A DNA stretch of 20,574 nucleotides, from the NCBI GenBank assembly GCA_910577415.1, contig CAJTLK010000005.1:14322-34895 (forward strand), read 5' to 3'. Below are positions 12,277 through 20,574 of the stretch, in pieces. This DNA comes from an uncultured Oscillospiraceae bacterium. Lineage in GTDB: Bacteria; Bacillota; Clostridia; Oscillospirales; Oscillospiraceae. Each line of letters opens with the position of its first letter. Positions within the stretch are counted from its first letter, which is position 1. Position numbers and translations under genes: made by a program. The notes under the pieces are model-generated. The model was not told the origin of the DNA. It did not search any database and saw nothing but the letters and a program-made list of their open reading frames with translations.

Positions 12277-14754
12277 TCACAGATTTAAGAACCTTCCTGT
12301 GACGCTTTCGGGAGTTTGGACCACCTGCTCGGGGGTGCCGGAGGCCACCACCCGGCCCCCCGCCTCGCCGCCGCCGGGGCCCATGTCGATGAGGTAGTCG
12401 GCATTGCGGATCACGTCCAGGTCATGCTCGATGACCACCACCGTGGCGCCATGGTCAATAAGGGTCTGGAAGACCCCTAGTAGGGTCCGTACGTCCAGGG
12501 GGTGCAGGCCGATGGTGGGCTCGTCGAAGACAAAGAGGGAGTCGCCCTGGCTCCGGCCCATCTCGCTGGCAAGCTTGAGCCGCTGGGCCTCGCCGCCGGA
12601 GAGGCTGGGGGTCTCTTCCCCCAGGGTCAGGTAGCCCAGCCCCAGGTCCTGGAGCACCTGAAGGCGCTGGCGCACCAGCTTCATGTCTTTGCAGACCCCA
12701 ATGGCGGTATTTATATCCATATCCATAAGGTCGGGGAGAGAATACTCTCCCAGCTTTACCCGGTGGGCGGTCTTGCCGTACCGGGAACCATGGCAGTCGG
12801 GGCAGGGAATGGTCACGTCGGGCAAAAACTGTACGTCCAGGTCGATGACCCCGGTTCCGTCGCAGATGGGGCAGCGGAGGGAGCCGGTGTTGTAGGAGAA
12901 ATCCCCGGCCTTGCAGCCCAATTCCCTGGCGGTAGGAGCTTTGGAGTAGAGCTTTCGCAGCTCGTCGTGGACGTTGGCATAGGTGGCTACGGTGGAGCGG
13001 ACGTTGACGCCGATGGGGGTGGCGTCGATGAGCTTTACAGAATGAATACCCTCAGCCTCCAGAGAAAGAACGTGCTCCGGCAGCTTCTCTCCGCTGGTCA
13101 ACGCCGCCAGAGCGGGCACCAGGCTCTCCAAAATGAGGGTGGTCTTGCCCGAGCCGGAGACCCCCGTCACCACCGTCAGCCGTCCCTTGGGGATATTGAC
13201 CTCCAAGGGCTTGACGGTGTGGATGGCTTCGGTGGAAAGACGGATGGTCCCAAGATCAAAGACCTGATGGGCCGCCGCCCGGTCACGGATATGGTTGTCT
13301 GCCGTCCCGGTGAGGAAGGGGCCGATCTGGGAGGCAGGGTCCCGGATGGCCTCCTGGAGGGGACCCTGGGTGATGATCCGCCCGCCTTTGGCTCCGGCCT
13401 CTGGGCCCATTTCAATGAGATAGTCCGCCTCGGATAAAATTTGGGCATCGTGGTCCACCAAAAGCACCGAATTGCCGTCGGCTACCAGGTCGCGCATCAC
13501 CCCGGTAAGGCCCACGATGTTGGATGGATGCAGGCCGATGGAGGGTTCGTCCAGCACGTATAATACCCCGGTGGTGCGGTTGCGCACCGCCCGGGCAAGC
13601 TGCATCCGCTGCCGCTCCCCGGTGGAGAGGGTGGCCGCCGCCCGGTCCAGGGAGAGATAGCCCAGCCCCAGGTCTTGGAGCCGCTTGGCTACGTCCAGGA
13701 AGGACTGGCAAATGCTTTCCGCCATGGCCTGCAGCTCCTCAGGGAGGGAGGCGGGGACCCCTTTGACCCACTCGGCCAACTCTGTCAGGGGCATTTTGCA
13801 CGCTTCATCCAGGCCGATGCCCCGGAGTTTGGGGGCGCGGGCGGCTTGGGAGAGGCGGACGCCGCCGCAGTCAGGGCACACGTCCTGTTTCAAAAATTTC
13901 TCTACCCGCTTCATTCCCTTCTCATCCTTGACCTTGCTTAGGGCGTTTTTCACAGTATAGACGGCGTTAAAGTAGGTGAAGTCCAGCTCGGCAAAGTCGT
14001 TGGAATCGGTCTTTTTCTTGGCGTGGTAGAGAATGTGCTTTTTCTCGGCGGGGCCGTGGAAAACGATGTCCCGCTCCTTTTCCGTCAGCTCCCGGAAAGG
14101 CACGTCGGTGCGTACCCCCATGGCCCGGCATACGTCGGTCATCAGCGACCACATGAGACTTCCCCAGGGGGCCACCGCTCCATCGTCGATGGAGATGCTC
14201 TCATCTGGCACCAGGGTGGATTCATCTACGGTGCGCACCGTGCCTGTGCCGCCGCAGGTGGGACAGGCCCCCTGGGAGTTGAAGGCTAACTCCTCGGCGG
14301 TGGGAGCGTGGACCTCCGAGCCGCACGCAGGGCAGAAGAGGGGCTGCTCCGCCGCCACCGCCAGGGTGGGGGGCAGATAGTGGCCGTTGGGGCAGCGGTG
14401 GCTGGCCAGACGGGAAAACATGAGCCGCAGAGAGTTCAGCAGCTCGGTGCCCGTGCCGAAGGTGGAGCGGATGCCGGGTACTCCCGGACGCTGGTGAAGG
14501 GCCAGGGCGGCGGGAACGTAGAGCACCTCGTCCACCTGGGCCTTGGCGGCCTGGGTCATACGCCTTCTGGTGTAGGTGGACAGGGCTTCCAGATACCGGC
14601 GGGAGCCTTCGGCATACAACACACCCAGGGACAGGGAGGATTTCCCTGACCCGGATACCCCGGCGACGGCCACGATCTGGTCAAGAGGCACGTCTATGTC
14701 AATGTTTTTCAGGTTGTGTACCCGTGCCCCACGGACTTGGATCTTTTCCGGCAT
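12277..14754 (-). CDS. UvrA-like ATPase lacking the UvrB-binding region (UvrA2/drug-tolerance type)
   Basis: The 825-residue protein has the tandem ABC layout of UvrA. Walker A motifs are GVSGSGKSS (32-40) and GVSGSGKTT (about 530). The signature loops are LSTGERQRM (about 375, normally LSGGE) and LSGGEAQRL (about 716), with Walker B LYVLDEPSIGLHP and LFVFDEPTIGLHP. Three zinc-finger CxxC pairs are visible. Housekeeping UvrA has about 940 residues, and between the first CP-G motif and the FNSxGACPTC motif it has some 130 residues of UvrB-binding domain. Here that stretch is about 45 residues. This is the hallmark of UvrA2-type paralogues, linked to tolerance of DNA-binding drugs rather than classical excision repair. 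AGGAGG precedes the ATG. Confidence 0.88.
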   Translation of the reverse strand: MPEKIQVRGARVHNLKNIDIDVPLDQIVAVAGVSGSGKSSLSLGVLYAEGSRRYLEALSTYTRRRMTQAAKAQVDEVLYVPAALALHQRPGVPGIRSTFGTGTELLNSLRLMFSRLASHRCPNGHYLPPTLAVAAEQPLFCPACGSEVHAPTAEELAFNSQGACPTCGGTGTVRTVDESTLVPDESISIDDGAVAPWGSLMWSLMTDVCRAMGVRTDVPFRELTEKERDIVFHGPAEKKHILYHAKKKTDSNDFAELDFTYFNAVYTVKNALSKVKDEKGMKRVEKFLKQDVCPDCGGVRLSQAARAPKLRGIGLDEACKMPLTELAEWVKGVPASLPEELQAMAESICQSFLDVAKRLQDLGLGYLSLDRAAATLSTGERQRMQLARAVRNRTTGVLYVLDEPSIGLHPSNIVGLTGVMRDLVADGNSVLLVDHDAQILSEADYLIEMGPEAGAKGGRIITQGPLQEAIRDPASQIGPFLTGTADNHIRDRAAAHQVFDLGTIRLSTEAIHTVKPLEVNIPKGRLTVVTGVSGSGKTTLILESLVPALAALTSGEKLPEHVLSLEAEGIHSVKLIDATPIGVNVRSTVATYANVHDELRKLYSKAPTARELGCKAGDFSYNTGSLRCPICDGTGVIDLDVQFLPDVTIPCPDCHGSRYGKTAHRVKLGEYSLPDLMDMDINTAIGVCKDMKLVRQRLQVLQDLGLGYLTLGEETPSLSGGEAQRLKLASEMGRSQGDSLFVFDEPTIGLHPLDVRTLLGVFQTLIDHGATVVVIEHDLDVIRNADYLIDMGPGGGEAGGRVVASGTPEQVVQTPESVTGRFLNL

Positions 14755-14770
14755 AACGGTCCCTCCTGGG

Positions 14771-14819
14771 AAAAATGACCGCGCCCCGGCCTTACTGGGA
14801 AAATGTCCCGGCAGGGCGC
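14771..14819 (-). terminator. Probable terminator after rpiB
   Basis: Read leftward, GCGCCCTGCC (complement of 14810-14819) can pair with GGCCGGGGCGC (complement of 14781-14791), with a mismatch or bulge, followed by GGTCATTTTT. It starts 13 bases after the rpiB stop. It ends only 17 bases before the UvrA-like start codon, so read-through could feed that gene. Confidence 0.65.
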
Positions 14820-14832
14820 AGGGCGCAAGAGC

Positions 14833-15270
14833 TTAGCGGTTTTCCAACGCAGTGAGCTTATCTACCCTCCGCTGGTGGCGGCCACCTTCAAAGGGGGTGT
14901 TCAGGAAAACCTCCACGATCCGTGTGGCCAGGTTAGGCCCCACCAGCCCCGCCCCCATAGCCAGCATATTGGCGTCGTTGTGGCGGCGGGCCATCTCGGC
15001 GGAGAGGGGTTCGGCACACAGGGCGCAGCGCACCCCATTTACCTTGTTGGCGGCGATGGAAATGCCGATGCCGGTGGTGCAGATGACGATGCCCTTCTCG
15101 CACTCTCCACCCGCCACCGCCCTGGCGGCGGCGGCGCCAAAGTCGGGGTAGTCGCAGGAGTCGGCACAGTCGCAGCCAAAGTCCTTGTATTCGATCCCTT
15201 GATTTTTCAAACAGTCTATGATGTGCTCTTTCAGAGCAAAGCCGCCGTGGTCACAGCCCAGCGCGATCAT
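14833..15270 (-). CDS. rpiB: Ribose-5-phosphate isomerase B
   Basis: RpiB interconverts ribose-5-phosphate and ribulose-5-phosphate in the pentose phosphate pathway. The 145-residue length is normal. The start IALGCDHGGFALKE carries the substrate residues D7 and H8. Residues C64-TTGIGISIAANK hold the catalytic Cys and the phosphate loop, and RRHNDANMLAMG carries H98. The related LacA/LacB galactose-6-phosphate isomerases share the fold, but CTTGIGISIAANK and the absence of lac genes favour RpiB. ATG 15270 is preceded by AGAGGAGG; an upstream TTG at 15288 only reads through that site. It follows the PHP gene by 20 bases, so they are cotranscribed. Confidence 0.93.
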   Translation of the reverse strand: MIALGCDHGGFALKEHIIDCLKNQGIEYKDFGCDCADSCDYPDFGAAAARAVAGGECEKGIVICTTGIGISIAANKVNGVRCALCAEPLSAEMARRHNDANMLAMGAGLVGPNLATRIVEVFLNTPFEGGRHQRRVDKLTALENR

Positions 15271-15290
15271 AAAAATGCCTCCTCTCAATA

Positions 15291-16082
15291 TTACAGCGGA
15301 ATCAATTTTGCCTGGCGCTTTTCATATACCGCGAGGTCAAAGCCCAGCTCCTTCAGCAGCGCCGCCGCCTGGGGAATGCCCCTGCCCACGTCTGCGGGAG
15401 CGTGGGCGTCGCTGCCTAAGGTAACGATCTTTCCGCCGCAATCCCGGTAGAGGGTCAATACCTCCCGCCAGTCCTCCACGGTCTCACCCCGGCAGGTGTT
15501 GACCTCAATGCCTCTGCCTCTGGCCGCCACCGTGGTAAAAATGCGCCGGAGCTGGGGGAGATAACGCTCCAAAGCGACGTGATTGCCGTCCCGGCGGTTC
15601 ATGTAGCGCAGAGGGTAGATGATATGGCCCAGTACGTCGTAGCAGTCCATGGCGCAGAGGGTCTCCATACAGTCAAAGTAGGCCGAGAGCACCCGGTGGC
15701 AGTCGTCCTCATTTTCGTAGTGGAGGTAGTAGAAATCCACCCCGCCGTCGGCAGAGGAGAGGTTGTGGACCGAGCCGATGACAAAGTCCACCGCCGGATG
15801 AGAGACCACCTCCCGGGCCAGGGCCGGGTCCTCCCAGGCTTCCCCCAGCTCTACGCCCAGACGAAGGGTAACGCCGGGGAGGGAGAGGGGCTGGAACTGC
15901 TCCAAGTATCGCTCCCAGCTGTCAAAGCCGCAGCGGTTGCCGTCAAAGTCCAGAAAGTCCACGTGATCGGTGAAGCACAGCTCAGAAAGCCCTGCCTTTT
16001 GCGCCGCTTTTGCCATATCAATGGCGGCGGAGTCTGAATCGGGGGAGAGGTGAGTGTGGGTGTGACAGTCGGCCAAAAACAT
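15291..16082 (-). CDS. PHP-domain phosphoesterase, histidinol-phosphatase (HisJ/HisK-like)
   Basis: This 263-residue protein is a single PHP domain. Metal ligands can be seen as DCHTHTH (H7, H9), FTDHVD (H40), GVELGE (Glu), GSVHN (His) and GSDAHAP (Asp and His near the end). These form the trinuclear metal site of the HisK-type histidinol phosphatases, which release phosphate from L-histidinol phosphate. No other histidine-biosynthesis gene lies nearby, so histidine synthesis is only one possibility; related enzymes act on other phosphate esters. AGGAGGT lies seven bases before the ATG. It is 60 bases after the mannosyltransferase stop and 20 before rpiB, so the three probably form an operon. 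Confidence 0.88.
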   Translation of the reverse strand: MFLADCHTHTHLSPDSDSAAIDMAKAAQKAGLSELCFTDHVDFLDFDGNRCGFDSWERYLEQFQPLSLPGVTLRLGVELGEAWEDPALAREVVSHPAVDFVIGSVHNLSSADGGVDFYYLHYENEDDCHRVLSAYFDCMETLCAMDCYDVLGHIIYPLRYMNRRDGNHVALERYLPQLRRIFTTVAARGRGIEVNTCRGETVEDWREVLTLYRDCGGKIVTLGSDAHAPADVGRGIPQAAALLKELGFDLAVYEKRQAKLIPL

Positions 16083-16142
16083 AAAGATACCTCCTGGGGC
16101 TGTCAGGCTGTGCAGATGGTTGGTTGTTCGGACGCTTTTCCT

Positions 16143-18443
16143 CTAAAAGGGCCAGCTTTCGAGCCACTTGACCATAGGCTCATACCAGACCGGGATCTGG
16201 AGGCCGATGAGTATGGGATAAAAGAGGGCGTACAGCCCAACGGATATCCCGGTCATGCCGCAGACCGGGAACTGCCAGTCCTTTCCCTTCTCCACCAAAG
16301 CGTCAAAGAGGGCGGCAATGGCAAAGACAAGGAAAAGGATAGAGGGGAAGTAGTGATATTCAAAAGTGGTGCGGCCAATAAAAAACCAGGGGACAAGCTG
16401 GGAGAGGAAGGCAACGGTAATAAAAAGCTCTTGATGGGTGGAGCGGTTGCCGGTGGCCCTGGCAATGAGATAGGTGGAGGCCAGATAGAGCAGAAGACAG
16501 AGGAGCAGAATAAGCTTGTTCCGCGCCAGGACCTCCGGGGAGAGGGCGGGGTCAAAGACTCCGTTGGGGGTCTTTTGTACCTGGACAACGGTGAGAGCGG
16601 CAAAGGCGCCAAAGCCCCAGAGAAAGCCCAACTTGGCCCAAAACCGCCGGAAGACGCCGGCGAAGCAGATGAGAATAGCCCCCAACCCCGCCCAGCACAC
16701 GACTGGATTGGAAAAGGCGGCAAAGCGGGTGGTATAGCCGGACACGTCATTGTCCATATAGTAGAGGATAGGCCGGGCGTCCACCACCCACTGGAACCAC
16801 CAGGAGGAATAGGGGTGGGACTGGGTGACGCCCTGGTGGTAGTTGAACATATACCATTGGTTGCCCGCCACGATGCCGGGGAGAGTGTCGCCGGGGATAT
16901 AGGCGGCCTGGAAGGAGCCTTCCCCGGAATAGGTCAGCTTTCCCCAGAGGTTCTGAAAGAGAAGGGGAAATCCCTCCTTAAAGCCGCGGAGGGTAGCCTT
17001 CAGGCTCAAATCGGCCCCGTTGGCCCAAGCATAGGGCAGATAGGCGAGAAAATAAATGACGGCGGGGAGGATGATAAAGCAAAGAACGGAGAAAAGTAGG
17101 GTCTTGACGATCCAACTGGTCCGCTCAAACTTCTCCTCCTCCGGCCAGTCCCGGAGCCGCTGATAGAAGCCGATAAAGTAGACCACGGCCAGCCCGATCC
17201 CGGCGTAGAATACCGTCCACTTGCTGGCCGCGCCGAAGCCCCACATCAGTCCCGACAGCAGCAGGGGAAGGGCCTGCTTGCGGAAAGACGTCCCGGCGGG
17301 GAGGGTCAGATAGCGGTACATAAAGAAGTACATTGCCAGGATGAAAAATACGGCATAGGTGTCGATGGTGGCAATGCGGGTCTGAGTCAGGTGCATAAAG
17401 TCGGCGGCGAAGAGGATGGTGCCGCAGACGGAGACCACCGTCTTACCGAACATATTTTTTAGGAAGACATAGAGGATGGGGAGCATCAGCACCCCGAAGA
17501 GCACCCCCATACACCGCCAGCCAAAGGGGGTCATACCAAAGGCCCGGATACCCAGGCTCAGGATGAGCTTGCCCATGGGCGGGTGGGTGATCTCGTAGGG
17601 ATAGACTCCGTCAATGTGCTCTTTGGCGGTGCGGGCGTGGTAAATTTCATCAAAATAGGTGGAGTTGTGCCAGGTGGACTTTTCAGGAACGTTCTCCCAA
17701 TCAAAAAGGGAGTAAAGCTCGGGGTCAATATCGCCGAAGTCGGAAAAGCCCATAAAGCCGTAGCAGATGGGAAGCACCTGGCCGTCCTGACCCAACAGAC
17801 ACAGTCTGCCCAGTTCCAGCACCTCCTTGTCCGCTTTGCCGGAAATGCGGAGGTACTGGATGTTCTGGGGGTTCTCCACCTCGATATCGATCCACTTGAA
17901 AAGCTGGTTATAGTTCTGGGTCAGGGCGTAGTCGGGGGTATAGCCCGCCGCGTCGGCCCAGTAGTAGCCCGTGACCTTATTCTTGTCGCTCTGGTCATCG
18001 TGGCGCCGCCAAAGGGTGGACCAGTTTTCCCCATCGGAGGAGACCTCAACGTTGTAGGACCCGGTGCCCAGGCCGGGGTAATAACGGATACCGGTGGAGT
18101 ATACCGCCGGACCGTCGGATTCTTTGGTGCCGTGGAGGGAGATGGTGACGGCGGGGCGGTCCTTAAAGTTCACGAAGTTCGTGGGCGCGGTGAGATCGCC
18201 CAGCTGGAAGAAGGCGGTGAGGGCATAGACCAGGGTGATAAGGAGAACGGGCAGACGGTCCTTTTTCTCCATGGCGTGCCGCTTGCCCGCAAAGGAGAGA
18301 CGGGCCGTGGGGGCGTCGCCCCGTTCCCCCTGGGAAAGAGCAAGGGAGACCGCCCGGGAAGCGGACAGAGCCTGATAGAGAAAGAGAAAGCACAGGGCCA
18401 CGGTGAGAAAGACAAAAATAATGGAGGGTGTGATGAAAGTCAT
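16143..18443 (-). CDS. Dolichyl-phosphate-mannose protein mannosyltransferase family (GT39) with large outer domain
   Basis: The 766-residue integral membrane protein shows the PMT motifs after an unusual front part. These are a DE pair at 265-266 in TYFDEIYHARTAKEHIDGVYPYEITHPPMGK, then at least eight membrane helices and HPYSSWWFQWV further on. Unlike classic PMTs it has an extra helix at 5-28 with a charged loop, then a helix at 63-82. A folded outer region of about 180 residues (83-262) comes before the DE motif. That region reads like a discoidin/F5-8-type-C fold (SYNVEVSSDGENWSTLW, WIDIEVENPQNIQYLRIS). GT39 enzymes transfer mannose from a polyprenyl donor to Ser/Thr; the acceptor here is unknown. 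GGGAGG precedes the ATG. Confidence 0.88.
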   Translation of the reverse strand: MTFITPSIIFVFLTVALCFLFLYQALSASRAVSLALSQGERGDAPTARLSFAGKRHAMEKKDRLPVLLITLVYALTAFFQLGDLTAPTNFVNFKDRPAVTISLHGTKESDGPAVYSTGIRYYPGLGTGSYNVEVSSDGENWSTLWRRHDDQSDKNKVTGYYWADAAGYTPDYALTQNYNQLFKWIDIEVENPQNIQYLRISGKADKEVLELGRLCLLGQDGQVLPICYGFMGFSDFGDIDPELYSLFDWENVPEKSTWHNSTYFDEIYHARTAKEHIDGVYPYEITHPPMGKLILSLGIRAFGMTPFGWRCMGVLFGVLMLPILYVFLKNMFGKTVVSVCGTILFAADFMHLTQTRIATIDTYAVFFILAMYFFMYRYLTLPAGTSFRKQALPLLLSGLMWGFGAASKWTVFYAGIGLAVVYFIGFYQRLRDWPEEEKFERTSWIVKTLLFSVLCFIILPAVIYFLAYLPYAWANGADLSLKATLRGFKEGFPLLFQNLWGKLTYSGEGSFQAAYIPGDTLPGIVAGNQWYMFNYHQGVTQSHPYSSWWFQWVVDARPILYYMDNDVSGYTTRFAAFSNPVVCWAGLGAILICFAGVFRRFWAKLGFLWGFGAFAALTVVQVQKTPNGVFDPALSPEVLARNKLILLLCLLLYLASTYLIARATGNRSTHQELFITVAFLSQLVPWFFIGRTTFEYHYFPSILFLVFAIAALFDALVEKGKDWQFPVCGMTGISVGLYALFYPILIGLQIPVWYEPMVKWLESWPF

Positions 18444-18468
18444 ACCGGGCTTCCTCCCTCAGAAGCGT

Positions 18469-18507
18469 AAAAATAATGTGGGGCAGACTATCGGTCCGCC
18501 CCACATT
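18469..18507 (-). terminator. Rho-independent terminator of dnaJ
   Basis: Arms 18475-18488 and 18494-18507 (AATGTGGGGC-GAC against its complement) pair over 14 bases with one mismatch and a 5-base loop. Reading leftward the stem is followed by A then five T. It begins immediately after the dnaJ stop codon at 18508. Confidence 0.88.
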
Positions 18508-19656
18508 TTACTTCTTTTTCCGTCGTTTGTCAAAAAATCCTTTGCTGTCCGGGGCGTCCTCGTCCATGGCTTCGGCATAGGCGCGCAGGGCATCCCGCTG
18601 AGTAAGGCTCATGGAGGTGGGGACCCGGATGTTGACGGTGACGAACTGGTCGCCCCGGCTCCGCCCGCCCACCGAAGGGATGCCCTTGCCCCGGAGGCGG
18701 AAGACGGTGCCCGGCTGGGTGCCCTCAGGCAGGTCGTACTCCACCGTGCCGTCGATGGTGGGAATGGTCAATGTAGCGCCCAGAGCGGCCTGAGCGAAGG
18801 TGACAGTCTGATCGTAGTAGACCGCCGTACCGTCCCGGCGGAACTTGTCGCTGGGGCGGACGGTGACGCTGACCAGCAGGTCGCCCGCGGGGCCGCCGTT
18901 GGCGCCCGCACCGCCCTGGCCCCGGAGGGAGATGGCCTGGCCGTTGTCGATCCCGGCGGGGATCTTGACGGTGATCTTCCTCTGCTTGCGCACTGTGCCC
19001 GAGCCGTGGCAGGTCGAGCAGGGAGTATGGATGATCTTCCCGGTCCCCTGGCAGCGGGTACAGGGGGCGCTGGTGGCAAAGGTAAAGGCCCCGCCTCCCC
19101 GCTGGATGCGGATGACGCCGGTCCCCCGGCAGTCGGGGCAGGTCTCAGCGGTGGTGCCGCTGGCGCAGCCGGTGCCCTTACAGGCATCGCAGGTCTCTGA
19201 GCGGGAGAGAGAAATTTCTTTCTCACAGCCGAAAGCGGCCTCCTCAAAGGAGACGCTCACAGCGGCCCGGAGGGTATCCCCCTTCCGGGGCGCGGTGGGA
19301 TTTTGACGTTGGCCGCCGCCGAAGCCTCCCCCAAAGCCGCCGAAGAAGGAGCCGAAGAGGTCGCCCAGGTCGATGTCCCCCATGTTATAGCCGCCATAAC
19401 CGCCGGCCCCGGCGCCGAAGTTAGGGTCGACTCCGGCATGGCCGAATTGGTCGTAACGGCGGCGCTTTTGCTCATCGGAGAGGACCTCATAGGCCTCGTT
19501 GACCTCCTTGAACTTGGCCTCGGCGGCCTTGTCTCCGGGGTGGAGGTCGGGGTGGTACTCCTTGGCCAGGCGGCGGTAAGCCTTTTTCAGCTCGTCATCG
19601 GTGGCAGTCTTGGCAACGCCTAAGACCTCATAGTAATCTCTTTTCTGCTCGGGCAT
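18508..19656 (-). CDS. dnaJ: Molecular chaperone DnaJ
   Basis: DnaJ (Hsp40) delivers unfolded proteins to DnaK and stimulates its ATPase. The 382-residue protein has every classical section: the J-domain at residues 6-70 with HPD at 35-37, a Gly/Phe-rich stretch around 75-120, and four CxxCxGxG zinc repeats ([32 protein letters not shown]) between about 145 and 215. The two C-terminal client-binding domains follow. It is type I DnaJ. AGAAGGTGA precedes the ATG. It lies downstream of dnaK, the usual order, but the 200-base gap between them holds repeat copy 2. No heat-shock (CIRCE) dyad is visible in this gap. Confidence 0.97.
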   Translation of the reverse strand: MPEQKRDYYEVLGVAKTATDDELKKAYRRLAKEYHPDLHPGDKAAEAKFKEVNEAYEVLSDEQKRRRYDQFGHAGVDPNFGAGAGGYGGYNMGDIDLGDLFGSFFGGFGGGFGGGQRQNPTAPRKGDTLRAAVSVSFEEAAFGCEKEISLSRSETCDACKGTGCASGTTAETCPDCRGTGVIRIQRGGGAFTFATSAPCTRCQGTGKIIHTPCSTCHGSGTVRKQRKITVKIPAGIDNGQAISLRGQGGAGANGGPAGDLLVSVTVRPSDKFRRDGTAVYYDQTVTFAQAALGATLTIPTIDGTVEYDLPEGTQPGTVFRLRGKGIPSVGGRSRGDQFVTVNIRVPTSMSLTQRDALRAYAEAMDEDAPDSKGFFDKRRKKK

Positions 19657-19728
19657 ATGGATTCACCTTCTTTTTGAAACCACACAGTAAGACCGTTTGT
19701 TGCAAAGTAGTCTGTCAGATAGCGGCAA

Positions 19729-19848
19729 TCTCCGACCCGCCGTGACAAAAATTCGCCCCTCCCTGCGGACCCTCTGTGCGTGGCGGAAGCCCTTGCGCGT
19801 ATCTTGCAGTCTTATAGCAGGGAGGGGTAATTTTTGGCAGCGGTGGAT
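19729..19848. repeat. Dispersed palindromic repeat, copy 2
   Basis: This 120-bp block matches the block at 4436-4553. Arms at 19737-19766 and 19817-19846 pair in 6-, 8- and 11-bp helices with the same internal loops as copy 1. Two base pairs differ from copy 1: one C-G pair became T-A with both sides changed, and one A-T pair became G-T, a permitted wobble. The 50-base centre differs more but shares the CGTGGC-GGAAGC core with copy 1. The right end lies 7 bases from the dnaK stop. The element is thus in the dnaK-dnaJ gap and is antisense to their transcription if copy 1 is taken as sense to serA. Confidence 0.85.
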
Positions 19849-19855
19849 TTACTTA

Positions 19856-20574
<719 letters not shown>

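Noticed and set aside
12502..13437. A 311-codon open frame on the plus strand within the UvrA-like gene
   Set aside because: It is antisense to a clear ABC ATPase and has no independent support.
16050..17099. A 349-codon open frame on the plus strand within the mannosyltransferase
   Set aside because: Its Gly/Glu/Lys-rich composition is what antisense of membrane-protein codons gives; no promoter or ribosome site.
17583..18470. A 295-codon open frame on the plus strand across the mannosyltransferase N-terminus
   Set aside because: It is a shadow of the minus-strand gene, whose PMT motifs are clear.
19657..19728. A heat-shock CIRCE operator or separate promoter before dnaJ
   Set aside because: No TTAGCACTC-N9-GAGTGCTAA-like dyad and no convincing hexamer pair on the minus strand.

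Overview
The window looks like chromosome of a GC-rich Firmicute, most likely a gut Clostridia of the Oscillospiraceae type. The grounds are strong AGGAGG-type ribosome sites, sigma-A-like promoters (TTGACA/TATAAT, 16-17 bp spacers), heavy use of GCC/CTG/GAG codons, and Firmicutes-type gene content such as a YtrA-like GntR/ABC cassette, VanW and Big2 surface proteins, and a rpsF-ssb-rpsR operon. This assignment is inferred from sequence style; no database was consulted. There is no sign of a prophage, insertion sequence, CRISPR array, tRNA or rRNA. The genes are compactly arranged and mostly housekeeping or cell-envelope functions.

Layout, left to right. (1) A leftward, truncated PepSY-type secreted protein diverges from the rightward rpsF-ssb-rpsR operon, which ends at a strong terminator. 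(2) serC-serA, the first two steps of phosphorylated serine synthesis, run rightward with a 1-nt gap. (3) A rightward GntR regulator, ABC ATPase and ABC permease form a tightly packed, probably self-regulated cassette. (4) A leftward two-segment membrane protein of unknown function faces that cassette across a shared hairpin terminator. (5) A rightward envelope block holds a VanW protein, a DUF2461 protein, a polysaccharide deacetylase, and a zinc-ribbon membrane protein with two Big2 domains. It ends at two tandem hairpins. (6) Everything after that is leftward. In transcription order it is dnaK (cut by the window end), dnaJ, a PMT-type mannosyltransferase, a PHP phosphatase, rpiB, and a short UvrA paralogue lacking the UvrB-binding region.

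The most unusual feature is a pair of about 118-120 bp repeats, one 7 bp after the serA stop and one 7 bp after the dnaK stop. Each folds into a long imperfect palindrome with 30-nt arms interrupted at the same places. One base pair differs between copies by a compensatory change (C-G to T-A) and one changes to a wobble pair. This suggests a dispersed MITE/REP-like element or a structured RNA. Secondary points are a rpsF leader with mutually exclusive hairpins, palindromes at several promoters, a hairpin that could mask the ribosome site of the deacetylase, a SerA with an unusual residue where the catalytic acid is expected, and a mannosyltransferase with a large discoidin-like outer loop.

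No intergenic stretch exceeds 300 bases. The longest are 4429-4666 (repeat plus promoter/operator), 697-917 (two divergent promoters plus leader), 19657-19855 (second repeat) and 1979-2171 (terminator plus serC promoter).
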